The notes: generated by a model from the sequence alone, not told the origin. Shown: positions 1-10,242, counted from the first letter of the stretch. The stretch is 45,130 nt of DNA from an uncultured Lentisphaeria bacterium (GCA_903863035.1 CAIPAT010000226.1:1-45130), one strand, 5' to 3'. Program-made: numbers and translations.

Positions 1-2
1 CA

Positions 3-317
3 AAAAGTAAAAATAGAAAAATCATTGTTGGAAGATGATAGCGGAGCTTTTACTCTTAAAAGGAAGTTTTTAAGAAAAAAGCAGAAAAAAAACAGGTAAA
101 TAGCGAATCAGACTTGACAAAAGAACTCATAGAAGGAGTCATTAATAATGATATTCCGATTATCGCCGTCACCGCTTATGCTACAAAAGATGACCGGGAT
201 AAATGTTTTGCCGTAGGCATGAATGATTTTATCGCCAAGCCGGTTAAGGCCCCTGAACTGGTTGCCGCCATTGAAAAATGGCTGGCTTACGGAGCAAAGG
301 CTGATGCGGAAGCATAG
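3..317 (+). pseudogene. Degraded response-regulator receiver domain
   Basis: From base 60 a frame is open to the TAG at 315-317. It gives the second half of a receiver domain: IPIIAVTAYA (beta-4 with the switch Thr), then GMNDFIAKPV with the conserved Lys-Pro, then a final helix. Upstream, frame 3 reads NRKIIV (bases 12-29), and frame 1 continues with LEDDSGAFTL (28-57), the usual first strand and acidic pair of a receiver. Frame 3 then resumes. Two frame changes next to A-rich runs are therefore needed, and the segment that should carry the phospho-acceptor Asp (the MDGxE region) is missing. It may be the tail of a hybrid kinase or a stand-alone regulator; the window edge hides which. It converges on the SpoIIE-type phosphatase gene with a 14-bp gap. 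A TTG at 114 could start a 67-residue remnant, but a functional product is unlikely. Confidence 0.7.
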
Positions 318-331
318 CCTGATCAGGGGAT

Positions 332-2479
332 TTATTCTTTGAACTTTATCATCATCATCGTGATATCGTCCGGCTGAACATTTCCGGCGGAAAAAATGTT
401 TAATTCATCCTGAATGATGTTTATGATTCCATCGCTGCTTAACTCTTTATGCTTATTCAGTATAATGCGCAGACGCTCGGTTCCGAAATGTTCCCCCTTA
501 TGATTTTCTGTTTCAACCACGGCGTTTGAATACAGAAAAATCCTGAGGTTCTGGAGTTTCAGCGAATGGTCGGTGTAATGTGCTTCTTCCGGCAGGAATG
601 GTCCTACCGGCGTACTGGCGGTATCTTTTTCCGCCGGGTTGAAATCTTCATTGCCATGCGCGATTACCGGCTGGTTGTAGGCGGCATTGCAGTAAGTCAA
701 TGTCTGCTTCCGCATGTCGGCGACGGCACAGAATACATTGGCGAACATACAGTTTTCATTACTCCCGCTCAGTTCATTATTTACCTGTTTCAGAATCTCT
801 GCCGGACAAAAGTGTGCCACGGCTTTTCCCATCATCAGGGTTTTGGTCCTGGTCATGAATATCGCTGCCGGAATTCCCTTGTCGGAAATATCGCCGATAC
901 TGAAATAAAGCAGGTGGTCATGGAACATGGTGAAATCGTAGAAGTCCCCGCCTACTTTCCTTGCCGGTATCATTGTCGCCGCCAGGTCAATATCATCGCG
1001 GCTGTAACGGTTTGAAAATCTTTCCGGCAGCATTGACGCTTGAATTTTCGCCGCCAGGTCCAGCTCATTTTCAACTCTTTCCTGCGCCGCCACCGAATGC
1101 TCCATGTTTTTCATATATGTCTTGAGTTCGTGAACCATGGAATTGAAGTTTTCGGCAAGTTGCGCGATTTCATCTTTGCCTTTAACCGGTATCCGGCAGT
1201 TGAAATCGCCGAAGCCTATATCTCTGGTTGCTTTGATCAGCATCCACAGCGGCTTGGTGAGCCGTTCGGAAATCCATAGGCCGATGAGGACGAGCACAAT
1301 CAGAAAAAATATGCCGATAATCATGAATCCGCGCATTTTACCTCTTAAGTCATTGCGCAGAAAATTGTTCTCAACGGCCAGTTCGTTGCGGATCAGATAA
1401 GCCGCATCATTGGCGGCGCTGACAATGTCTGCCTCCGGCACGCTGATTCCGACACTCCAGCCAGTACTCGGAATCGGGGCAAACGCTATAATCCTTTGTT
1501 GCTTCTTTGAATTAACGCTGATAATGCCGGGTTCGCCGGTAATCATTTTCTTTGCAGCTTCGCGCAGTCCGGGTTCCGGACTGTTCAGCATGTTTTGGCG
1601 CTCTACCGCCATTTTCCAGTTGCCTTTGTGATCCATTTCACGGCTGCCGATCACGAACCCTTCCCGGTCGAGAATAAAGGTGCTTACAGTATCTTTGAAC
1701 TTGGTTTTGGGAAAAGTTTTGACTAGAGATTCAATATTGACGTCTATGGCAGAGACTGCCAGAATATTGCCTTTATCATTCTTGACGGCAGATGCGCAAG
1801 TTACCATCAGATTGCCGGTCGTCGCGGAAAAATAGGGTTCGCTCCATTCCGGTACGTTTGAACTTATCGCCTTTTTATACCACGGTCGCTTCCGCGGGTC
1901 GAAATTCAGCGGAATGCTCATCCACGGATAAGTGACCAGCGTGCCGTCCGTGCCGGCGATATAGATTGCCTCAATAGTGTTGCTGCCGGAATGAATAATT
2001 TTCATGTAATCAAACAGGCTGCTGAAAATCAGCAGTAGCGAGTTTTCATAAAAGCCTTTACTGTCTGGAGTAAGCGAAAACGAACATTTATAGATATTCT
2101 TCTCCGGCAGACTGCTGGACAGGTTGCTCAGCAGCTCTGGTTTGATCAGTTGCTGCTGACTGCGCTGTTTTTGAAAAATCAGGTCAAGCATTTCCAGTTC
2201 ACCGGGCAGCTTGCGCAGCCGCAGATCGGTTATCATCGCCTGTCCTTCGGCAATAGTCTCCAGATTGCGGTTGGACAACCGCAGCAGCGCAGTCTTGCTG
2301 TCTTCAATGGCTTTGTATGAAAGTTTGTCGGCAGACACTTCAGCGTAGCGCCCCAGGTCTTCCAGACTTATCAGACAATAGACTGAAATTATGCCGAAGC
2401 CGATTCCCGCCAACAGCAGCATGGATAATAATATTTTACTTTTTATGCTCAATCTGTATTTCCCCGAATAACAAGACAT
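332..2479 (-). CDS. Membrane sensor protein with HAMP and SpoIIE/PP2C phosphatase domains
   Basis: About 715 residues. A first membrane helix lies near residues 15-40, followed by about 340 extracytoplasmic residues of Cache type (the region around WMSIPLNFDPRKRPWYKKA is typical). A second helix near 385-405 leads into a HAMP segment (ERLTKP...FNSMVHEL). A linker with ELDLAAKIQASMLPE, seen in RsbU-type proteins, precedes a SpoIIE/PP2C domain with GGDFYDF and IGDISDKGIPAA (metal-binding Asp residues) and a final DDITMMMI. The family dephosphorylates a Ser/Thr on an anti-anti-sigma factor after sensing a ligand. No partner gene lies nearby. The ATG at 2479 is chosen over an in-frame TTG at 2503. 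It is the last gene of the left minus-strand set, 222-246 bp after the DUF4838 gene, so it may have its own promoter. Confidence 0.88.
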   Translation of the reverse strand: MSCYSGKYRLSIKSKILLSMLLLAGIGFGIISVYCLISLEDLGRYAEVSADKLSYKAIEDSKTALLRLSNRNLETIAEGQAMITDLRLRKLPGELEMLDLIFQKQRSQQQLIKPELLSNLSSSLPEKNIYKCSFSLTPDSKGFYENSLLLIFSSLFDYMKIIHSGSNTIEAIYIAGTDGTLVTYPWMSIPLNFDPRKRPWYKKAISSNVPEWSEPYFSATTGNLMVTCASAVKNDKGNILAVSAIDVNIESLVKTFPKTKFKDTVSTFILDREGFVIGSREMDHKGNWKMAVERQNMLNSPEPGLREAAKKMITGEPGIISVNSKKQQRIIAFAPIPSTGWSVGISVPEADIVSAANDAAYLIRNELAVENNFLRNDLRGKMRGFMIIGIFFLIVLVLIGLWISERLTKPLWMLIKATRDIGFGDFNCRIPVKGKDEIAQLAENFNSMVHELKTYMKNMEHSVAAQERVENELDLAAKIQASMLPERFSNRYSRDDIDLAATMIPARKVGGDFYDFTMFHDHLLYFSIGDISDKGIPAAIFMTRTKTLMMGKAVAHFCPAEILKQVNNELSGSNENCMFANVFCAVADMRKQTLTYCNAAYNQPVIAHGNEDFNPAEKDTASTPVGPFLPEEAHYTDHSLKLQNLRIFLYSNAVVETENHKGEHFGTERLRIILNKHKELSSDGIINIIQDELNIFSAGNVQPDDITMMMIKFKE

Positions 2480-2725
2480 TGTGTACCCGCCGCAACCGGA
2501 CAAACCCGGCAGCAGATCGCATGAACGTTAAATATAGCGCATCCGGCACTTTTTTAAAGCCCAGCTCCTGATACCCATGTTTTTGCGCGTAACCCGTAAC
2601 ATGTAAATCCAGTTCGGGAAAAGAACCTGAATCGCAGAACGGAGGAGTAACCGGACAATAAATCGAAGTTTATGACAGTATTGCTTTATGCCTTGGCATC
2701 GGCGCCGGCTGAAGACAATTATTTA

Positions 2726-4459
2726 TTATTTTCTGTCCGAGGCGCATAATAAATACGCATCGAACTTCTCCTTGAGTTTGTCTTCCAGGCGGTAAACGTT
2801 TTGACGAAAGGATTGAACCGCCTCGACCGGCGCACTCTTTAACGCAAGCCTATCGAGAGTTTCCTTCATCAGGTGCAGCAGAGACGAAAAGCGCAGCTCG
2901 CATGGCTCGACAAGTTCCGGGATCACCCCGGCGAAATAGGCGGTCTCCCTGGGGTTGCGATGCAGGAGGTCAAGGACATTGAACCCCAGCAGGCACGGTT
3001 CGTTCTCAAACTCATCAAGCAGTTCGTAGAAGCGTTGAGCATCCCGAACTCCGTGTTTGCCGAATACCCCGCGGCAGAATCTTTCAAGGACTTCGTCATA
3101 TTCCATCTCGAAATCCCATGAAAACTCGCTGAGGGCGAAAAGATTCCATGCCATCGCCATCCATTCGTGCGGATGACAGCAGCAGTCAACGAATCCCTCA
3201 TAGCCCAACGCGTGAAGATAGCGCATGTCCTGCTGGATGCTCTTCGCAACATTTGTAAGCAGGCGCTGCTTCATGATGAGGTCAGAGTAGTATGAGAACA
3301 CCGTTGGATGTTTTGTGAGTTTTCGCCATGCGGCCATTTCCTCGCAAATCTCCTTGTGGTCCCGGAAGCGGGCGGCGGTGCGGCGGTATTCCTCGCACTC
3401 CTGATCATTCTTGAGCGGTTTGCAGCCATGACGGTAATCGCAGACGGGATGATTGATCGTCCTGTCCCAGTAGTCGCAGAAATTCACCAGCACGTTGTCA
3501 TGCAGCGGCGCAACGCCGCCAGGCGGACATGTGCTGTTCAGATAGGCGAGATGGTTGATCAATACCGCCGGATGCCGGCCGGCAATAGATTCTGCCGCCC
3601 GTGAAACAAACTCGTACACAAGACGCGCAAGATTCTTTCCGGCACAGTTACGGCATGAGCATTCAACAAAGCCATCCTCCGGCCAAAGTCCTACCACCGC
3701 CACCTCCGGATTCTCGTTGAGAAAGGTGTTGACTCGCCCGGCCAGCGCATCGGCGGCGCCAAAGTGCGAATAGCAGAGCTGCTTCGGCTTGCCTTGCGCA
3801 TTCTTCGCATAATATTCAGGATGCGAGTCCAGATACTTCTCCGGCGGAAGGAAAAAGAATGCGGAATGCGCACCGATATCAAGCCGCAATCCACGTTTTT
3901 TTGCTGCCTCTATTCGAACAACTTCTCGATTTTCCATGTAATGGTGGGCAAACATCTGCAGCCCGTTGAATTTTCTTTTCGCCATCCAGTCGAAGATGCC
4001 GGGAAGCGTTGCCGCGTCATCGAACGCATGGAAGCCGATAAAGCGCATGGACAGCGCCGGATTATGCACGGCGGGACGACCGCGAAGCGAAACACTCCTC
4101 ACCTCTGGAAGATACTCCATTCCAGGCCCGGCGAATATCACGCCGTATTTACACTCCAGCAAATCATACACGCCGTAAAGAATGCCGCGTTCCTCGCAGG
4201 CAGCCACATAGCAGACGCCAGCGCATACTCCGCTGACAAAACCATCATGTTTTATCCGGGGAATCAGATTTTTAATCTGTCCTGGCATAGAAGTTTCCGC
4301 ATGTTCACCAGCCTGCAAAAGCACCACATCGCCGCGTTTCGGATTGCATCCATTAGAAGCAACCTTCGCTTTTTTTCCTGTGAGTCTCGACGCATACGAT
4401 GCTAATTCGGCGGCGGCGAATTCAACTATGGCATTTTCAGTATTGCAGAATATTCTCAT
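2726..4459 (-). CDS. DUF4838-family protein, cytosolic form
   Basis: 577 residues without a signal peptide. The first 120 residues resemble the small N-terminal domain found before GH20 and GH67 barrels (AAELASYASRLTGKKAK, then ERGILYGVYDLLE and YGVIFAGPG). The remainder is a DUF4838-like TIM barrel with NGLQMFAHHY, LCYSHFGAADAL, a Cys-rich VECSCRNCAGK motif and NHLAYLNSTCPP. CxCxxC-type motifs in this position are frequent in the family. The family's reaction is unknown to me; its company and fold suggest a glycosidase or glycan-binding role. A 50-bp gap separates it from the upstream deacetylase gene, so co-transcription is likely. A second, exported DUF4838 protein lies at 39487-41871. Confidence 0.75.
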   Translation of the reverse strand: MRIFCNTENAIVEFAAAELASYASRLTGKKAKVASNGCNPKRGDVVLLQAGEHAETSMPGQIKNLIPRIKHDGFVSGVCAGVCYVAACEERGILYGVYDLLECKYGVIFAGPGMEYLPEVRSVSLRGRPAVHNPALSMRFIGFHAFDDAATLPGIFDWMAKRKFNGLQMFAHHYMENREVVRIEAAKKRGLRLDIGAHSAFFFLPPEKYLDSHPEYYAKNAQGKPKQLCYSHFGAADALAGRVNTFLNENPEVAVVGLWPEDGFVECSCRNCAGKNLARLVYEFVSRAAESIAGRHPAVLINHLAYLNSTCPPGGVAPLHDNVLVNFCDYWDRTINHPVCDYRHGCKPLKNDQECEEYRRTAARFRDHKEICEEMAAWRKLTKHPTVFSYYSDLIMKQRLLTNVAKSIQQDMRYLHALGYEGFVDCCCHPHEWMAMAWNLFALSEFSWDFEMEYDEVLERFCRGVFGKHGVRDAQRFYELLDEFENEPCLLGFNVLDLLHRNPRETAYFAGVIPELVEPCELRFSSLLHLMKETLDRLALKSAPVEAVQSFRQNVYRLEDKLKEKFDAYLLCASDRK

Positions 4460-4509
4460 ACTTCAATTTTCCTTTACTATAAAATACACGCGGCAGCAAA
4501 AATGGAAAA

Positions 4510-6492
4510 CTATCTATTCATACTTTCGGGTACGTTCAGCACAAATGCCGTCGCATAAAACCTGACGGGTCTGCCATCATACACGAAATCAGCCTGTACA
4601 ATATAGTACGGATTACCCGCTTGATAATCCGCGCTGCTATTTTGTGCTCCGAGCGGAATAACCGCCGAACGTTTCTCTGATGTATCAAGCCTTCCGAAAT
4701 CAACCCGCTGTCCGCTCTGCATATACCGCAACGGCACCCTCACTGTGAGGGTGATGCTTTCGCATGCATGCGCTGAGTTGTTCCGTCCGCTGAAATTGAT
4801 TATCCCGGCCTTTTCGTCAACATGGACGAAGAATTGAACACCGGGAAGTCTGCCGGGGATTACGGCTTGCGCTTCCGGTAGATTTCCCCGGTTCTCGTAC
4901 ATATCTATAACAGCGGGAATACCCATGGCGGGATCTTGATAAACATTTATTACGGCAGTATCGCCATGCTGGATAATTTCGCTTTTTGCAGTCCCGGGTG
5001 CGACTGCGCTGACCTGAGCGTTTTTTACCTTCAGCGAAAGCGGCACGTCATCTCCCATATCCGCGCCATAGGGACGACTGAGTCGGAAGAACGCCACATT
5101 GTCTACAACTTTCACTTTCTCCAGTTTGCCCGCCTTATACTGGTACCGGTATGCCGCATATTCATTCTGATTGCAGTACCACCAGTCGGGATTATTCGCA
5201 TAACGCTCCAGACATTGTCCCAGTTTCTCAAGGCTGCCCGGTTTGTGCTGCACATGAATTCCTACTGTCATATTCGGACATGCAGTTTTAAGCGTATCCG
5301 TCCCCGTATACCATTTGATAAAGCTGTCAAAACGGGCGGAATCAGGATACTCATCGCCCGGGTCAATGATGTTCACGTTCTCCACGAGTATCGAGCGGTT
5401 GCCGATTTCCTCGCGGGTGAAATCGCCAGTGACCGAATGCAGGAAACCGGATCTGATCAGAGCTTCGGCAATATCAATCCGGACGCCGGCTGTTTTCGAC
5501 TGCCCGAAATCACTTCCGGGAAAAGCGAAAGAATTCACCGGTTTCCCGACCGCATATTCCAGGTAAACGCGATCCGCGGCGATCTGGCGGAACAACTGGT
5601 TCTTATCCACCTGCGATAAATTCGGATGATGCAATGTGTGGCCGCCTATGCTGAACCCGTCTTGCACCAGCAGCGGCGCGGTAGTCATAAAATATTTTGA
5701 TATGACAAACGCGCCATCGCGCGGATATGTGTTCAGATAAAATGTCGCCTTAAAGCCATACTTCCGCAGAAGTTCTTTCATTTCCGGATGCCGGATATTG
5801 TCGTCATCCCACCGTCCGGAAAATGCCCACTGTGCGTTGTTGAAAAGCGGACAGATATCAAGTTCGACGCGCCTGGCGGCGGCATTGTCGGCGCATACGA
5901 TGGATAATTCCTGATCGTACATTCGCAACCCGAACGGATTCGGCGTTTTCTTCCACCCGCAATACTCGTCATAGACCTCTTTCCTGTAGAATGCGACAGG
6001 AAGCCCGCGAATGCCGCCTTTGCCCCCGCAGTCAATAACTTTAATCAGGAGTTCATTGTTTTTTTCTCTGAAAAGAGCTTTCGGCACCGGATACGCGCGG
6101 GCGGTACGGTAGGCGTTCGGTACGTCAGACCCGGTCGCGCCGATCTTGACGCTGTTCAAATAGACGATGTCATAATCATCAATCGCACCGGCAAAAAACA
6201 CGGCCTCCTTATCTGCGAACTCCCCTGTCCCGTCAAAGCGGCAGCGATACCAGATAATCTCCTGACCTTCGACATCTTTAGGCCAGCCGTATATCTGCTG
6301 ATCCTCCCAATATCTGCCTGGAACAATCGGAATCCAGGCGGAATCAGGCAGCGAAGCGATCTGCTCAATTGTTGCACTCCGGGATTTGTCATAGAATGCA
6401 GTCCAGCCGCTGCTGGAAAGATCAAGCGCAAATCCCGGCTGAAAAATCGATATAAAAGCTAATATTGCAATTATTTTAAAGACCATAGACAT
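4510..6492 (-). CDS. Exported polysaccharide deacetylase (CE4/NodB-like) with jelly-roll N-terminus
   Basis: 660 residues. The signal peptide is MSMVFKIIAILAFISIFQPGFA. Residues about 25-170 form a sugar-binding jelly roll like the N-terminal domain of GH2 enzymes (WYRCRFDG, DDYDIVYLNSVKIG). Residues about 200-400 are the NodB domain: WDDDN supplies the catalytic/metal Asp, GGHTLHHPNLS fits the His-Thr-x-x-His zinc motif, and AFPGSDFG follows. An Ig-like tail of about 200 residues completes it. CE4 enzymes remove N- or O-acetyl groups from polysaccharides; the substrate is not evident. It starts 14 bp after the stop of the GH2 gene, so the two are almost certainly one transcript. A second ATG lies two codons downstream of the chosen start. 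Confidence 0.83.
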   Translation of the reverse strand: MSMVFKIIAILAFISIFQPGFALDLSSSGWTAFYDKSRSATIEQIASLPDSAWIPIVPGRYWEDQQIYGWPKDVEGQEIIWYRCRFDGTGEFADKEAVFFAGAIDDYDIVYLNSVKIGATGSDVPNAYRTARAYPVPKALFREKNNELLIKVIDCGGKGGIRGLPVAFYRKEVYDEYCGWKKTPNPFGLRMYDQELSIVCADNAAARRVELDICPLFNNAQWAFSGRWDDDNIRHPEMKELLRKYGFKATFYLNTYPRDGAFVISKYFMTTAPLLVQDGFSIGGHTLHHPNLSQVDKNQLFRQIAADRVYLEYAVGKPVNSFAFPGSDFGQSKTAGVRIDIAEALIRSGFLHSVTGDFTREEIGNRSILVENVNIIDPGDEYPDSARFDSFIKWYTGTDTLKTACPNMTVGIHVQHKPGSLEKLGQCLERYANNPDWWYCNQNEYAAYRYQYKAGKLEKVKVVDNVAFFRLSRPYGADMGDDVPLSLKVKNAQVSAVAPGTAKSEIIQHGDTAVINVYQDPAMGIPAVIDMYENRGNLPEAQAVIPGRLPGVQFFVHVDEKAGIINFSGRNNSAHACESITLTVRVPLRYMQSGQRVDFGRLDTSEKRSAVIPLGAQNSSADYQAGNPYYIVQADFVYDGRPVRFYATAFVLNVPESMNR

Positions 6493-6506
6493 TGCGTATT
6501 TGTACT

Positions 6507-9500
6507 TTATTTTTCGCCGACGCCTGAAATTACTGATGTCATTTTCTTACGTCCGGTGATTGCGATAACAAACTGGACAGAATTGTCGCAGGACTCAATG
6601 TCTATAGACTTAATTTCCTCGCGAGGCAGCGGATTGATGAATTCACTCATGTAGATGCCCCTGTCGTCACGACGGAAAACAACTGTAGCGTTGAGCCGGT
6701 CTTTCGGGAACCACCAGTCCGGTATTTCATTCTCGGTTGTCGCTGCCAGTTCCCTGGTCACCCCGTTCGCATAATGCAGAATATATTTCAAGACCGGTCC
6801 CGGCTTGGCATACATCGCAGTGTGCAGGAAATAGAGGCTTTTCAATTCCGCATTGACCGGTATTCCGGTGATTCTGACCGGAAATTTCGGACATTTTTTG
6901 CTCTTCAGCACAATACACGAATTACCATTGTTTTTAGCGGGATTGATAATACAAAACGGAACGCCGCCCTGAAGTCTGGTGACGCCGGTCGGGATTTCCG
7001 GGAATCCTGTGCCCAGATCCGCCCAGCCGCCTTTGCCGTCACCGGCAATATCATCGGCGAAACCCTGATTGACGAATTTGCTCAAGTCTACAAAGAGAGC
7101 CTCTTTGTCCTCCAGATATATTATCTTCTTGAAGTCTTTTTCCGGCAGGCTTAGCGCGAATTTTGACGGTTCCCGGTTCAGGAAATACTCAAAAATATTT
7201 TTCATGTATTTTCTGGCGGCGGAGTCGCTGCCGACTCTGCCGGTGGCGGCCACCTGGGAGAAAATGATTTGCCCGTCCCCCAGTTTCACATCGCAAAGTA
7301 CAGGCTTTATGCTGTCTTTATCCAGGAATGTTGTGGTCGGAGCGACGGCCACAGCCCCCGCATCAAGCGGTGACAATACAAAATCGTACATATATCCCAT
7401 ATTCCCGGCCCAGCTGTCCAGATCATTTTGAACCAAATCATTGAATGCCGGATGTTTAGGCGTGATCATGCTGACAAATGTTGCCGAACTGCCTGAAGTC
7501 ACGCTGTAATTCGGAAAAAATGGTATCGTACCGCACATTGATTGCTCAAAACAAAGCAGTTTACCGCCTTTTTTGACCCATTTATTTATTTTTTCTCCGG
7601 CTTCGATCAATTTCTGGTCAAAGCTGTTTGCACCGATTATAAGATATTGGTAATCATCAAGATTATTGAAATCTGATATGTTATCGGTTTTCAGTCCCAT
7701 ATTTCTGCACGCATTGGCGCTGGTACTTGTGCTGAGACCTTTAAACACACTTTCGCAGGAGTCATAGAGCGCCACTTTCTGTGAAGATTTTATTTTGCCG
7801 GAATCGATGACAATCAGGCTGTAGAAATTATCTCCGACTCTCTGATCATTCTTGAACAGGAAAAGTTCCAGTTTGCCGCGATTAACGCCTGTAACTTTGG
7901 GGGCAGTGTATTCCAGCTTCATCGACTTCTGCGCCATTTCACCGATTTTGCCGAAATTCATTTCCGGCATAACCGCAATCTGATCGCCGAATCTGAGCTG
8001 CGGAATGACTTTAAACTCTCCGCTTTCATTCAGGTCATTGGTGACGAATATCTCAATCTGCTGCTTTGAACCGGGCAGCGGCTCCTGATTGAATACCCCG
8101 GCGCTGACAAGCGTCGGATTATAAATCCTTTTCTGCTCAAACTTCAACGGCATATCAACAAAAAATTCGTTTTTAATGTCAATAGGTCCCTGCAATCCAT
8201 ACTGGCTTCTGGTGCTGTTTCCTCCGACCCTGCCGTTGCCGGTCATGCAGGCTATACTGGAATTGGTATGGCCGCCAATGCATTTTATTCCTGCCCGGCG
8301 ATATATTTCAACTATCCGTTTAAGTTGTTTGTAAACCATATTTTCCAACTGCGGTGCCTCGTCTAGATACTGCTGAGGAGATCGGTAATTCATCGCGACC
8401 CTCAGATAACCGCCAATTTCATCCCGCGGACTCTGGACATATTCAATAAACTTCTCTTTGAATTCCCTTGATGAGTTGTCCATTTCAAAAGATTTCCACA
8501 ACTCTTTCGTCACTGGACGGTAGCGCATCATATTGCCAGGCATGCCGTATTCCGCGTCAATTTTGGGTTTGGCTGTCTTATAGAATTTTTCGGCGGCTTT
8601 CGCATAGTTATCAATATGCGCGATGTTCTCCTGCCATGACGAGCAATAACAGCCGCGGTACTGGTGATCGTCCAGAACATCGGTTCTTTCTTTTACAACG
8701 CCCGAGCTTATAGATTCAAGCGTATGTCTGCCTGTGGATGTGCACACCGGCCTGTTTTGCACATCAAGAGCTTTGGTTTTGCCGTAAAGGAAATCAAGTT
8801 TTTTGCTGTCACTGTCATGATAATAATAAAGCTCGTTTGAAAATGACAACATGCAGTAGCTCGGATGCGAATAATAGTCTTTAATGAAAGCTCCCAGCGT
8901 CTTCCATGCATCCGGGGATTTGTCGATTCCCTGCTTCCATAAGCCTTCAACATAATCAGTTCCGGACCAGTCTATATACACCGGCATTCCGATCTCATCG
9001 CAAAGGATGAAAAATGTTTCAGGAAGCACTCCGTTTCCAGCATGAGGCCTGAGCATATTCACATTTACCGATTTGGCCAGACGTATAAGTTTTTCCATCA
9101 TGCTGTCCTGATTAATCAATCCCGCCGGAATGGACCACATGTCAAAAGTATACATTCTCGGTTTAAATTTTTTCCCATTAAGGAGCAACCACTCGCCGTC
9201 AGCCTTGAATTCCCTGAAACCAAACCGCTCAACGCCAATACTTTTATTATTCTCGTCTTTCAAAGTTAAAGTATACAGATGCGGATTTTCAGGATTCCAC
9301 TCAATCGGACTGGCTATTTTTATCGGAGCAATATCGATCCAGTTGTCACCGGGATTCAGTTTGACCTGGATTGTTTGAGTCGCGGCAATTTTTCCGTCTT
9401 TCCAGTCTGCAATTACAGCAGTTAATGTTTTCTCAAGCTCTTTTCCGTTTGTGTTGGTGATTTTTGCCTTTGCCGAGACAGCTTTATCATTAAAAATTGT

Positions 9501-10181
9501 CGTTACCATCATTCCGCAGGAATAAACATCCGACGGAGTCACGAGCAGACGCACCGGCTCATATATTCCGCTAATATGCCTCCGCTGATAACTTTTATGC
9601 CCGACAAAGTCATAGACTCTGACCGCCAGAGTGTTGGCGCCTTTGACTACAAACGAGGTTATGTCAAACTGAATGCTGTTGAAGCGGCCGGACTGGCTGT
9701 CTCCTACTTTCTGACCGTTAACCCAGACATCCGCTTTATCAGCTATCCGGCGAAAATCCAGGATTATCCTTTTCCCCGCGGTAACTTGTTCAGGCGTCAA
9801 ATCAAAACCGCGCCGGTACCAGCCAATTTTACCCAGGACAAAATCACTGCCGTACCAGCTCTCAGGAACTTTTTTATCCTTCCATGCGGAATCATTGTAT
9901 TCCCTGCTGAAATACTGCCCCTTGATACCGTCGTCATCGAATGCGTCACTGTCTGTTGCCAAAGTCTTGACAAATTTTAACTTCCAGTTACCGTTCAGCG
10001 AAATTTGCTCCCAGTCGGGGGAAATGCCGGGGAATATCAGTCCAGGCTGGCATTGCACCGCCGGGAATATTGTCTTCTGATACGGCGTTTCATCCGGGAT
10101 TGAGAGCGGTTCGCCAGCTGTAGCGGAATTCGCAAAAATGACGAATAAACCGGCAATTGTCATTAAAGTCTGTCTTCTCAT
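6507..10181 (-). CDS. Exported GH2-family glycoside hydrolase, 1224 residues
   Basis: Signal peptide at residues 1-22 (MRRQTLMTIAGLFVIFANSATAG). A GH2 sugar-binding jelly roll (about 55-215, with WYRRGFDL and DVWVNGQKVG) is followed by an Ig-like domain (about 216-325) and a TIM barrel (about 330-640). The probable acid/base Glu is residue 450 in MLSFSNEL, and the probable nucleophile Glu is about residue 544 in KPKIDAEYG. Beyond the barrel lies a region with YLIIGANSFD and GGKLLCFEQS, like the GATase-like domain of some beta-galactosidases. The C-terminal module contains PDWW. The family includes beta-galactosidases, beta-glucuronidases and beta-mannosidases; which one cannot be read from sequence. 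It is a paralog of the 11302-15018 protein over its whole length. Confidence 0.87.
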   Translation of the reverse strand: MRRQTLMTIAGLFVIFANSATAGEPLSIPDETPYQKTIFPAVQCQPGLIFPGISPDWEQISLNGNWKLKFVKTLATDSDAFDDDGIKGQYFSREYNDSAWKDKKVPESWYGSDFVLGKIGWYRRGFDLTPEQVTAGKRIILDFRRIADKADVWVNGQKVGDSQSGRFNSIQFDITSFVVKGANTLAVRVYDFVGHKSYQRRHISGIYEPVRLLVTPSDVYSCGMMVTTIFNDKAVSAKAKITNTNGKELEKTLTAVIADWKDGKIAATQTIQVKLNPGDNWIDIAPIKIASPIEWNPENPHLYTLTLKDENNKSIGVERFGFREFKADGEWLLLNGKKFKPRMYTFDMWSIPAGLINQDSMMEKLIRLAKSVNVNMLRPHAGNGVLPETFFILCDEIGMPVYIDWSGTDYVEGLWKQGIDKSPDAWKTLGAFIKDYYSHPSYCMLSFSNELYYYHDSDSKKLDFLYGKTKALDVQNRPVCTSTGRHTLESISSGVVKERTDVLDDHQYRGCYCSSWQENIAHIDNYAKAAEKFYKTAKPKIDAEYGMPGNMMRYRPVTKELWKSFEMDNSSREFKEKFIEYVQSPRDEIGGYLRVAMNYRSPQQYLDEAPQLENMVYKQLKRIVEIYRRAGIKCIGGHTNSSIACMTGNGRVGGNSTRSQYGLQGPIDIKNEFFVDMPLKFEQKRIYNPTLVSAGVFNQEPLPGSKQQIEIFVTNDLNESGEFKVIPQLRFGDQIAVMPEMNFGKIGEMAQKSMKLEYTAPKVTGVNRGKLELFLFKNDQRVGDNFYSLIVIDSGKIKSSQKVALYDSCESVFKGLSTSTSANACRNMGLKTDNISDFNNLDDYQYLIIGANSFDQKLIEAGEKINKWVKKGGKLLCFEQSMCGTIPFFPNYSVTSGSSATFVSMITPKHPAFNDLVQNDLDSWAGNMGYMYDFVLSPLDAGAVAVAPTTTFLDKDSIKPVLCDVKLGDGQIIFSQVAATGRVGSDSAARKYMKNIFEYFLNREPSKFALSLPEKDFKKIIYLEDKEALFVDLSKFVNQGFADDIAGDGKGGWADLGTGFPEIPTGVTRLQGGVPFCIINPAKNNGNSCIVLKSKKCPKFPVRITGIPVNAELKSLYFLHTAMYAKPGPVLKYILHYANGVTRELAATTENEIPDWWFPKDRLNATVVFRRDDRGIYMSEFINPLPREEIKSIDIESCDNSVQFVIAITGRKKMTSVISGVGEK

Positions 10182-10242
10182 ATGATTTCCTGTATTACTA
10201 AACTCTTTCTGTTTTCGGTGAATGTGATTATCGAACCGCAGG

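Noticed and set aside
318-327. CCTGATCAGG palindrome between the receiver relic and the phosphatase gene as a terminator
   Set aside because: Only 5-bp arms, no loop and no T-run.
2531-2558. TTTAAA-16-TATATT as promoter of the SpoIIE-type gene
   Set aside because: Weak -35 in AT-rich sequence; not distinguishable from background.
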